Assembly: GCA_049700195.1 (NCBI GenBank)
Contig: JBNAVY010000075.1
Location: forward strand, 1-6,593
DNA: 6,593 nucleotides
Direction: 5' to 3'
Source: JBNAVY01 sp049700195
GTDB taxonomy: Bacteria > Bacillota > Thermoanaerobacteria > Thermoanaerobacterales > Thermoanaerobacteraceae
The position numbers and the translations under genes are program-made. Position 1 is the first letter of the stretch; every line of letters begins with the position of its first letter. The notes beneath the pieces are model-generated. The model saw only the letters and a program-made list of their open reading frames with translations. It was not told where the DNA came from and did no database searches. Of the stretch, positions 1-5,424 are shown in pieces.

Positions 1-778
1 CTTTTATCCCTAATCTTAATTTGTCAGCAATAAGTGCGATGAACTCAGAATTTGTGGGTTTACCTTTCTGATCATTTATTGTATAACCAAATAAGTCATT
101 TAACATTTCAACTTTACCTCTGTTCCAAGCTACTTCAATAGCATGGCGTATGGCTCTTTCGACTCTGCTAGGTGTTGTATTGTATTTTTCTGCAATCTTA
201 GGATACAGCATTTTAGTAACGGAATTTAGGTAATCCATATCGCTCATTACTAAAGATATTGCATCTCTTAAATATGCATATCCTTTTATATGAGCTGGAA
301 CTCCAACATCATGAATAACATCAGTTATCATAGCCTCTATATCAAAATTTTTCTTTGGCTTAGGAGATTCATAAAAATGTCTTGATAAAATTTCTGAATC
401 AGGTTCCATAAGTTCAGTTAGACGCCTTGATAACATTTCAAGGTCAAAAGGCTTTAATATATAATAATCTGCACCTAAATTTATTGCCCTTTGTGTTATT
501 TTTTCCTGTCCGACTGCTGATAAAATTAATATTTTAGGCCTTTTTATATTATTTTCTTCGTTTAATTTTTCGAGTACCCCAATCCCATCAAGATAAGGCA
601 TTATAATATCTAAAATCAGCAAGTCTAAATCATTATTTTTTATTAGTTCTACTGCTTGATTCCCATCTGTTGCTATCCCCACAACTTCAATTATTTCTTT
701 TGTAGACAAATACTCAGATAAAATGTTACAAAATTCTTTGTTATCATCTGCAATCCCAACTCTGATTTTTTTAAACAA
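1..778 (-). CDS. spo0A: Sporulation master response regulator Spo0A, 3' end cut by window edge
   Basis: This is the phosphorelay-controlled transcription factor that commits the cell to sporulation and binds 0A boxes in DNA when phosphorylated. There are 259 complete codons visible. The receiver domain (about 1-122) shows the acidic pair D11-D12, the phospho-acceptor D57 in LILDIIMP, the switch residue S87 in LILSAVGQE and K109 in YILKPFD. A variable linker (about 123-145) is followed by the Spo0A C-terminal DNA-binding domain, including GVPAHIKGY (158-166) and the recognition-helix stretch TTPSRVERAIRHAIEVAW (201-218). The sequence reaches ADKLRLGIK; family members end a few residues beyond this, so only a short tail is missing. 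The start is TTG: an in-frame TAA lies immediately upstream and GGGAGGG lies 7 nt before it, so no ATG alternative exists. It sits downstream of spoIVB and has its own sigma-H-type promoter. Identity is very secure. Confidence 0.98.
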   Translation of the reverse strand, partial: MFKKIRVGIADDNKEFCNILSEYLSTKEIIEVVGIATDGNQAVELIKNNDLDLLILDIIMPYLDGIGVLEKLNEENNIKRPKILILSAVGQEKITQRAINLGADYYILKPFDLEMLSRRLTELMEPDSEILSRHFYESPKPKKNFDIEAMITDVIHDVGVPAHIKGYAYLRDAISLVMSDMDYLNSVTKMLYPKIAEKYNTTPSRVERAIRHAIEVAWNRGKVEMLNDLFGYTINDQKGKPTNSEFIALIADKLRLGIK

Positions 779-785
779 TTATTTA

Positions 786-792
786 CCCTCCC
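786..792 (-). promoter_or_regulatory. Ribosome binding site of spo0A (fixes the TTG start)
   Basis: On the minus strand GGGAGGG lies 7 nt upstream of TTG at 778-776. An in-frame TAA (781-779) directly precedes the TTG, so the strong Shine-Dalgarno sequence and the stop together decide the start codon. Confidence 0.85.
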
Positions 793-794
793 AT

Positions 795-808
795 TACTAA
801 TATTAGTA
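795..808. repeat. 14-bp perfect palindrome in the spo0A leader
   Basis: TACTAATATTAGTA is its own reverse complement. It lies between the predicted transcription start (about 812) and the Shine-Dalgarno sequence (786-792). As RNA it could form a small 5-bp hairpin with an AUAU loop at the 5' end of the mRNA; as DNA it could be a small operator. It is AT-rich, so chance is possible. Confidence 0.5.
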
Positions 809-818
809 TATAGTATTT

Positions 819-845
819 ATTCTACATATTATTCGATTTTCCTTC
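819..845 (-). promoter_or_regulatory. Sigma-H-type promoter of spo0A
   Basis: On the minus strand the -35 element GAAGGAAAA (845-837) and the -10 element GTAGAAT (825-819) are separated by 11 nt. This matches every fixed position of the Bacillus subtilis sigma-H consensus RnAGGAwWW-N11/12-RnnGAAT. The start of transcription would be near 812, giving a leader of about 34 nt. Sigma-H control of spo0A is established in B. subtilis; its use here is inferred from the sequence. Confidence 0.85.
832..838 (-). promoter_or_regulatory. Possible degenerate 0A box in the spo0A promoter
   Basis: AATCGAA on the minus strand matches the 0A box TGTCGAA at 5 of 7 positions. It lies at the 3' end of the -35 element and in the spacer of the sigma-H-type promoter, where Spo0A~P could act on its own gene. 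A 5/7 match is weak evidence; position is the main support. Confidence 0.25.
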
Positions 846-853
846 TTTTTGGC

Positions 854-882
854 AAAAAAAATTAGGATAAACCTTAATTTTT
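854..882 (-). terminator. Weak intrinsic terminator candidate after spoIVB
   Basis: On the minus strand AAAAATTAAGG, a TTTAT loop, then CCTAATTTTTTTT can fold. G-C, G-C and A-U pairs close the loop, there is a single-A bulge, then A/U pairs, and the arm ends in a run of eight U. The 5' arm contains the spoIVB TAA stop. Only two G-C pairs support it, so termination would be partial at best. It lies just upstream of the spo0A promoter, a sensible place to reduce read-through. Confidence 0.35.
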
Positions 883-2184
883 GAATACCTGTTTATTATT
901 TACTAAATTAGCAACCTCATTTATCATCCATTCTGCATAAACCGCATATCCCTTTGTAGGATCATTCACAAAAACATGAGTGACAGCACCTATAAGTTTC
1001 CCATTTTGAATTATTGGACTTCCACTCATACCTTGTATAATGCCTCCTGTTTTTTTAAGCAAATTTTTATCAGTAATTTTTATAATCATACTTTTCTGAG
1101 TTGGTACATCTTGTACTGCTTTTTTTATTATTTCAATTGTAAATTCCTGAACTCCTGTATTATCTATAGTAGTTAGTATTTTAGCAGGTCCTTCCTTTAT
1201 TTGTGATTGATATGCTATAGGTATAGGTTTAGAATATATTGGATTTGAATAGTTGTTATATATATTGCCATATATTCCAAACTCAGTATTTTTAGCAATA
1301 TTGCCTATGGAATCTATTTCTTCAAAAAAAATACCTTTTAATTCTCCGGGCTTGCTTTTTCTACCCTGATCAACTGATGTAATACGAGAATTCATTATTT
1401 CACCGTTTTCAACTGATAAAATACTGCCTGTATCTATATCTGTTATTGGATGCCCTAATGCACCATAGATTTTATTATCAGGATAATAAAAAGTTAGTGT
1501 TCCTATTCCTGCTGTATGGTCTCTTACCCATAAGCCTATTTTATATTGATTATCATCTTTTGATTTTACAGGATGTATTTTAGTATAAAATATTGTATTT
1601 TTCCTATTTATTTTTAAATATAAAGGTTGCCCATTTTGTGCATTTGCAATTTGTGTAATATCTTCAGCTTGTTTTATTTTATAGTTATTTACTTCCAAAA
1701 TAATATCTCCTATTTGTATTTTACCTTCTTTGTATGGGCTATAAACTTTGCCGTCTTCCCCAATTATTTCAGAATAACCTACAACTAAAGCTCCTTTTGT
1801 ATTAAGCTTTACACCTACTGCCTGCCCTCCCGGAATTACTTTAATTGCAGGAACCACATCTACACTTACTTGTTTTATAGGTAAAAATCCAAAAAGTTTA
1901 AATTGTATATTAACTTTTCCTTTTTCTATAGTTTCAATTGTTACAGGTTTATATAAATTTAAAAAAGATTTTCCACCATCGCTAATTTTTAATATGCCAT
2001 TTTTGTTTGTAACAAAATCTATTTTAAAAGGTAATCCAAAGTTAAAATTGACTTTTTCTCCTTCATAAAATTTAAAGCTAGAAGGAGTATTATAAATATT
2101 TTTTATTGAAGTAAAATAATTTGTTCCTACTAAAAAAAAGGTCAATAAAATAAATAAAATTATTTTAACCTTATTATTTTTCAT
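874..2184 (-). CDS. spoIVB: SpoIVB, PDZ-containing S55 serine peptidase
   Basis: SpoIVB is made in the forespore, crosses the inner forespore membrane and cleaves SpoIVFA in B. subtilis, releasing the SpoIVFB protease that activates pro-sigma-K in the mother cell. From the ATG at 2184 it has 436 residues, close to the B. subtilis length (about 426). Visible parts are a basic N terminus with one hydrophobic signal/anchor helix (about 7-23), a PDZ domain (about 121-205) including the carboxylate-binding-loop region and IQIGDIILEVN, and the S55 peptidase domain. Catalytic residues by family motif are H245 (GALGHPITD), D372 (IKITD) and S387 (QGMSGSP); all three are present, so it should be active. 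A longer reading from TTG at 2208 adds eight residues but would begin upstream of the AAAGGAAG Shine-Dalgarno sequence, so the ATG is preferred. It lies between recN and spo0A, the conserved position. Its ribosome binding site is part of an inverted repeat. Confidence 0.97.
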   Translation of the reverse strand: MKNNKVKIILFILLTFFLVGTNYFTSIKNIYNTPSSFKFYEGEKVNFNFGLPFKIDFVTNKNGILKISDGGKSFLNLYKPVTIETIEKGKVNIQFKLFGFLPIKQVSVDVVPAIKVIPGGQAVGVKLNTKGALVVGYSEIIGEDGKVYSPYKEGKIQIGDIILEVNNYKIKQAEDITQIANAQNGQPLYLKINRKNTIFYTKIHPVKSKDDNQYKIGLWVRDHTAGIGTLTFYYPDNKIYGALGHPITDIDTGSILSVENGEIMNSRITSVDQGRKSKPGELKGIFFEEIDSIGNIAKNTEFGIYGNIYNNYSNPIYSKPIPIAYQSQIKEGPAKILTTIDNTGVQEFTIEIIKKAVQDVPTQKSMIIKITDKNLLKKTGGIIQGMSGSPIIQNGKLIGAVTHVFVNDPTKGYAVYAEWMINEVANLVNNKQVFKN

Positions 2185-2189
2185 GCTTC

Positions 2190-2199
2190 CACTTCCTTT
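2190..2199 (-). promoter_or_regulatory. Ribosome binding site of spoIVB
   Basis: Minus-strand AAAGGAAGTGG precedes the ATG at 2184-2182, with the AGGA core 9 nt upstream. This selects the ATG over the in-frame TTG at 2208. The whole site lies within the downstream arm of the 12-bp inverted repeat. Confidence 0.75.
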
Positions 2200-2224
2200 G
2201 CTGCGCAATTTATTGTCCTATGAT

Positions 2225-2254
2225 TAAATTAACCTTTTTAAATCTATTATATAC
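2225..2254 (-). promoter_or_regulatory. Candidate forespore (sigma-G or sigma-F type) promoter of spoIVB
   Basis: Minus-strand GTATA (2254-2250) fits the forespore -35 element (sigma-G GHATR, sigma-F GYWTA). At the sigma-G spacing of 18 nt comes TAATTTA (2231-2225), matching 4 of 6 fixed positions of CATXHTA. At the sigma-F spacing of 15 nt comes GGTTAATTTA, which keeps the leading GG, the A and the final TW. In B. subtilis spoIVB is a forespore gene read mainly by sigma-G. The expected start, near 2218, lies inside the inverted-repeat loop. The -10 element is imperfect and the area AT-rich. Confidence 0.4.
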
Positions 2255-2314
2255 TGTCAATATATTTTGAATCAGTAAAAAGGAAGTGGAGATGAATAAT
2301 TTAAGTAAAATTTT

Positions 2315-4018
2315 TTAAAATCGATTTTTAAATTTATTTGCCATTTCAATAAGTTCTTTTGAGTGTTCTAAAGTAGTCTGAGTAATTCTAGATCCACTTA
2401 TAATTCTGGAAAGCTCTTTAATTCTACCATTATAATCTAGCTTATCAATATTTATTACAGTTTTTTCATTTTCTTCAATTTTTGAAACTTTATAATGTGA
2501 ATCAGCCATAGAAGCTATTTGTGGAAGATGCGTAACACATATAACCTGATGCTTTTTAGATATATATACCATTTTTTCTGCAACAGACTGTGCTGCCTTA
2601 CCACTAATTCCTGTATCTACCTCATCAAAAATTAAAGTAGGTATTCCATCAGAATCAGCTAAAATAGTCTTAAGTGCAAGCATGATTCGTGATAATTCGC
2701 CTCCGGATGCAATTTTTGAAAGAGGTTTTAAAGGTTCTCCTACATTTGTTGAAATTAAAAATTCAACATTATCAATTCCATTTTCATTAGGGACTTCTAA
2801 TTTGTCTATTCCAACTTTAAAAATAGCATTTGGCATATTTAGTTCTGATAATATTTTGTTTATACTTTTTTCAAGAGATTCGGCAATGTTTTTTCTTTTA
2901 ATAGATATAGTTTCACATAATTCTATAATTTGATTATTTATTTTAGTCATTTTATTTTTTAATTCTTTTATTTTTTGTTCTGATTGTAAGATATTTTGCA
3001 ATTCTTTTTTCTTCTGCTCTTTAAAATGTAATATTTCTTCAACAGTTTTACCATATTTTCTTTTCAAGTCATTGATAAATTCTATTCTTTCCTCTAATTT
3101 ATCTAATGCTTCTTGATTAAAGTCAATTTGATTTGTATAATCTCTGATTTGTATTGCTGAATCTTCTAATTCATATAAATTTTCTTCTATTATAGTTTTT
3201 AAATTTGTTAAGCTTTCATCTATAGCAATTACAGATTCAAGATTTTTAAGTACTATATGAAGATTATCCAATATTGATCCGCAGCCTACATTTCCTTCAT
3301 AAATCAAATTATAGTTTGTATTCATTAAATTAAAAAGCTTTTCTGCATTAATTAAAATATTTCGTTTTTCATTTAAGATTTTTTCTTCGTCTAAATTTAA
3401 ATTTGCTTTTTCAATTTCTTCAATTTGAAAATTTATAAGATCAATTACAGACTGTTTATCTTTTTCATCAACAAAAAACTCATCTAATTCTGTTTGTAGA
3501 TTTTTATATTCAGTGAATAATTTTTTTAATTCTTTTTTTAATCTAAAAAATTCTTGATCTGCAAAACTATCCAATAATTGCATGTGCCTGCTGCTATTTA
3601 ATAAATACTGATGTTCATGCTGACCAAGAATATCAACTAAATAAGAACCTAATTTGTCTAAAAATGACAATGGGACAATTCTACCATTTACGCGGCAATA
3701 ATTTCTGCCGTTAGAAGTTATTTCACGATTTACAATAATCGTTTCATCTTCTTCAATAGATATGCCCATTTCATCTAATGCGTCTTTAATTTTATCCTTA
3801 TTTGAGTTGACTAAAAAAATACCTTCAACTATTGCTCTTTCTTCCCCTCTTCTTATTATATCTTTATTAGCTCTTCCGCCTAATAGCAAAAAAACGGAAT
3901 CAATTACAATTGATTTTCCTGCACCTGTCTCACCTGTTAATATATTTAGTCCATTTTCAAAATCTATTTCTATTTGATTTACAAGTGCTATATTCTGAAT
4001 ATTAAGTGCAAGGATCAT
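2315..4018 (-). CDS. recN: DNA repair protein RecN, SMC-like ATPase
   Basis: RecN is a cytoplasmic, nucleoid-associated SMC-family ATPase recruited early to DNA double-strand breaks, where it tethers ends and aids RecA-dependent recombination. From the ATG at 4018 it has 567 residues, normal for the family. The N-terminal head has Walker A GETGAGKS (29-36) and the RecN-typical LGQHEHQ (about 131-137). Two helical coiled-coil stretches (about 155-240 and 300-395, rich in K/E/L/I) flank the middle. The C-terminal head has the ABC signature SGGELS (438-443), Walker B LIFDEVD with D465-E466, and the H-loop THLPQ with H497. All ATPase motifs are intact. An upstream TTG (4033) in the same frame overlaps the GGAGG Shine-Dalgarno sequence, so the ATG is chosen. 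It is 17 bp after argR, so probably co-transcribed with it. Confidence 0.97.
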   Translation of the reverse strand: MILALNIQNIALVNQIEIDFENGLNILTGETGAGKSIVIDSVFLLLGGRANKDIIRRGEERAIVEGIFLVNSNKDKIKDALDEMGISIEEDETIIVNREITSNGRNYCRVNGRIVPLSFLDKLGSYLVDILGQHEHQYLLNSSRHMQLLDSFADQEFFRLKKELKKLFTEYKNLQTELDEFFVDEKDKQSVIDLINFQIEEIEKANLNLDEEKILNEKRNILINAEKLFNLMNTNYNLIYEGNVGCGSILDNLHIVLKNLESVIAIDESLTNLKTIIEENLYELEDSAIQIRDYTNQIDFNQEALDKLEERIEFINDLKRKYGKTVEEILHFKEQKKKELQNILQSEQKIKELKNKMTKINNQIIELCETISIKRKNIAESLEKSINKILSELNMPNAIFKVGIDKLEVPNENGIDNVEFLISTNVGEPLKPLSKIASGGELSRIMLALKTILADSDGIPTLIFDEVDTGISGKAAQSVAEKMVYISKKHQVICVTHLPQIASMADSHYKVSKIEENEKTVINIDKLDYNGRIKELSRIISGSRITQTTLEHSKELIEMANKFKNRF

Positions 4019-4026
4019 AAATTTAA

Positions 4027-4031
4027 CCTCC
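4027..4031 (-). promoter_or_regulatory. Ribosome binding site of recN
   Basis: Minus-strand GGAGG sits 8 nt before the ATG at 4018-4016. The longer in-frame reading would start at TTG 4033-4031, running into this site, which rules that start out. Confidence 0.85.
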
Positions 4032-4035
4032 AAAC

Positions 4036-4491
4036 TTACCTTGTCAATTTTTTTAGTTTTTCTACCATTTCTTTTAAAGAATCTTCATTTCTTGTCAATA
4101 AGAAAATAGTATTATCTCCTGCTAGAGTCCCCACCACATCTTTCCAGTTAAGAGTATCAATAGCTTCAGCCGCTGCAGGCGCAGTACCTGATAACGTTTT
4201 TATTACAATAATGTTTCCAGCATAATCAATGTTTGTAATAGATTCAGATAAAAGTGTCATAAGCCTATCAGATATATTATTATCAACTTTATTCATTGTA
4301 GCATATTTGTATTTTTTCCCATTATCACTTAAAACTTTTATTAAACGTAGTTCTTTAATATCTCTGGATACAGTTGCCTGAGTTACATCTATTCCTATCT
4401 TTTGAAGTTCTTCTGCTAATTCTTCTTGAGTTTCAATTTCTTTTTCAGATATTATTTCAAGTATTTTAGCATGGCGTGCTATTTTCATCAT
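4036..4491 (-). CDS. argR: Arginine repressor ArgR/AhrC
   Basis: This is the hexameric, arginine-dependent transcription factor that represses arginine biosynthesis and, in Bacillus, activates arginine catabolism by binding ARG boxes. At 151 residues it has the standard length. The N-terminal winged helix (about 1-70) contains the recognition stretch TQATVSRDIKELRL (37-50). After a linker, the C-terminal oligomerisation and arginine-binding domain contains SGTAPAAAEAID (101-112) and VVGTLAGDNTIFLL (119-132). The usual ligand-binding GDD is GDN here (D126, N127), a conservative change. Two tandem ATG codons begin the gene; GAGGTGA lies 6 nt from the first and 9 nt from the second, so either may be used. 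It is 20 bp after nadK and 17 bp before recN, a linkage conserved in Firmicutes whose functional reason is not evident from the sequence. Confidence 0.97.
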   Translation of the reverse strand: MMKIARHAKILEIISEKEIETQEELAEELQKIGIDVTQATVSRDIKELRLIKVLSDNGKKYKYATMNKVDNNISDRLMTLLSESITNIDYAGNIIVIKTLSGTAPAAAEAIDTLNWKDVVGTLAGDNTIFLLTRNEDSLKEMVEKLKKLTR

Positions 4492-4511
4492 TATAAATCA
4501 CCTCATATTTT

Positions 4512-5366
4512 TTAAAATCTTTCAGTTAATTTATCCCTTAGCAAGTTAAAGAAATTAGTGTTTTTTAATCTTATTAAATTAGTAAATTGATTGCTCTTTT
4601 TTATATATATAATATCCCTAAAGTTTAATTTATAGCCTTGTTGTCCATCAGTTGTAATCATAATATCAGGGTTTTCATCTTCAATTTCTAATCTAACAGT
4701 ATCTAATGATGATACGACTATAGATCTTGAATATAATGTATGTGGGCAAATTGGAGTAATTAAAATCAGCTCCATATTAGGATAAACAATCGGTCCACCT
4801 GCTGATAATGAATAAGCAGTTGATCCTGTAGGTGTTGAAACAATAACTCCATCAGATAAATATGTATCAAGATAATTATTATTAACATAAGCTTTTAAGC
4901 GTACCATTCTTGAAAATGCACCACGTGTTACAACAATGTCATTTAATGCCCTAAAATTTATTATTTCCATATCATTTTTTACTACTTCAGCCTCAATCAT
5001 CATTCTTTTTTCGATTGTATATTCACCTGAAAATAATTTTTCCAATGAAGAAAAAATATCGCTGCTATCTACTTCTGCTAAAAAACCAAGATGTCCTAAA
5101 TTTATTCCTAAAATAGGTGTACCAAATGGTGCACATAAACGTGCAACATTTAATATAGTCCCATCTCCACCTAAAGATATTATATAGTCAGATTCACTAT
5201 GTAATTCATATGATGATTTGCCATATTCAGGATAATTTATTTTATCTGCTATAATTTCATTTACATATGGTATACTATCATGATCCAATATCCATTTAAC
5301 TACAGATTTTGTTGTTTCTAAGCCTTTATCCTTATTTATGTTTGGTACGATGCCTATTTTTTTCAT
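4512..5366 (-). CDS. nadK: NAD kinase
   Basis: The enzyme phosphorylates the 2'-hydroxyl of the NAD adenosine ribose with ATP (or polyphosphate in some bacteria) to make NADP, in the cytoplasm. It is 284 residues, within the usual 265-300 range. The Rossmann-like N-terminal domain carries the hallmark GGDGT (66-70) with catalytic D68, followed by GINLGHLGFL (87-96). The second conserved block ALND (140-143) has D where many members have E. The NAD-binding block DGVIVSTPTGSTAYSLSAGG (172-191) and TTDGQ (238-242) are intact. The C terminus is slightly extended. The ATG at 5366 has a moderate Shine-Dalgarno GGTGAT 5 nt upstream. It lies between tlyA and argR, the order I associate with clostridia, and has a candidate sigma-H promoter directly upstream. 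Confidence 0.97.
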   Translation of the reverse strand: MKKIGIVPNINKDKGLETTKSVVKWILDHDSIPYVNEIIADKINYPEYGKSSYELHSESDYIISLGGDGTILNVARLCAPFGTPILGINLGHLGFLAEVDSSDIFSSLEKLFSGEYTIEKRMMIEAEVVKNDMEIINFRALNDIVVTRGAFSRMVRLKAYVNNNYLDTYLSDGVIVSTPTGSTAYSLSAGGPIVYPNMELILITPICPHTLYSRSIVVSSLDTVRLEIEDENPDIMITTDGQQGYKLNFRDIIYIKKSNQFTNLIRLKNTNFFNLLRDKLTERF

Positions 5367-5389
5367 TTTTTATCACCACATTTATTCAT

Positions 5390-5416
5390 ATTCTACAAAA
5401 AAATAAAATTTCCTGC
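5390..5416 (-). promoter_or_regulatory. Sigma-H-type promoter candidate upstream of nadK
   Basis: Minus-strand -35 GCAGGAAAT (5416-5408) and -10 GTAGAAT (5396-5390) are 11 nt apart, a full match to RnAGGAwWW-N11/12-RnnGAAT. The -10 heptamer and the spacer length are identical to those of the spo0A promoter in this window. Transcription would start near 5383, about 17 nt before nadK and just ahead of its Shine-Dalgarno sequence. It lies in the 58-bp tlyA-nadK gap, the largest gap between dxs and recN. The spacer is T-rich (eleven bases, ten T). Confidence 0.65.
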
Positions 5417-5424
5417 TAATTTTT

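Larger units (their letters stand above)
2188..2290. repeat. 12-bp perfect inverted repeat enclosing the spoIVB leader; one arm is the ribosome binding site
   Basis: Minus-strand TCCACTTCCTTT (2290-2279) is the exact complement of AAAGGAAGTGGA (2199-2188), with 79 nt between the arms. The downstream arm is the spoIVB Shine-Dalgarno region, ending 3 nt before the ATG. Pairing can extend imperfectly outward: TTCAT (upstream) with ATGAA (start codon), ATTA with TAAT, CTT with AAG, and ATTTTA with TAAAAT in the first spoIVB codons. It can also extend inward by CTG/CAG. There is no U-run after the second arm, so it is not an intrinsic terminator. Confidence 0.75.

Noticed and set aside
159..170. 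0A-box-like TTCGACT inside spo0A
   Set aside because: It falls on the codons of the conserved SRVER helix and is explained by the protein sequence.
976..1176. Plus-strand open frame of 66 codons opposite spoIVB, and similar plus-strand frames opposite recN, argR, nadK and dxs
   Set aside because: They are antisense shadows of well-supported genes, with no Shine-Dalgarno sequence checked in their favour and composition reflecting the opposite strand.
2246..2260. TTGACA followed by TATAAT upstream of spoIVB, suggesting a vegetative sigma-A promoter
   Set aside because: The two hexamers are separated by only 3 nt. At 16-18 nt from TTGACA there is no -10 (AAAGGT-like), and 17 nt upstream of TATAAT the -35 would be TGATTC, a poor match.
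2292..2318. Plus-strand 8-codon frame (MNNLSKIF) with a Shine-Dalgarno-like sequence
   Set aside because: Too short to support as a gene; its apparent ribosome binding site is the complement of the hairpin arm matching the spoIVB site.
4141..4200. GC-richer patch with CTGCAG and GCCGC in argR
   Set aside because: It encodes the alanine-rich GTAPAAAEAID segment conserved in ArgR; no stable hairpin longer than a few base pairs is seen.
5376..5393. ARG box before nadK (TATGAATAAATGTGGTGA)
   Set aside because: The first half fits the ArgR operator consensus but the second half has lost ATTCA almost completely; a half-site in AT-rich DNA is not enough.
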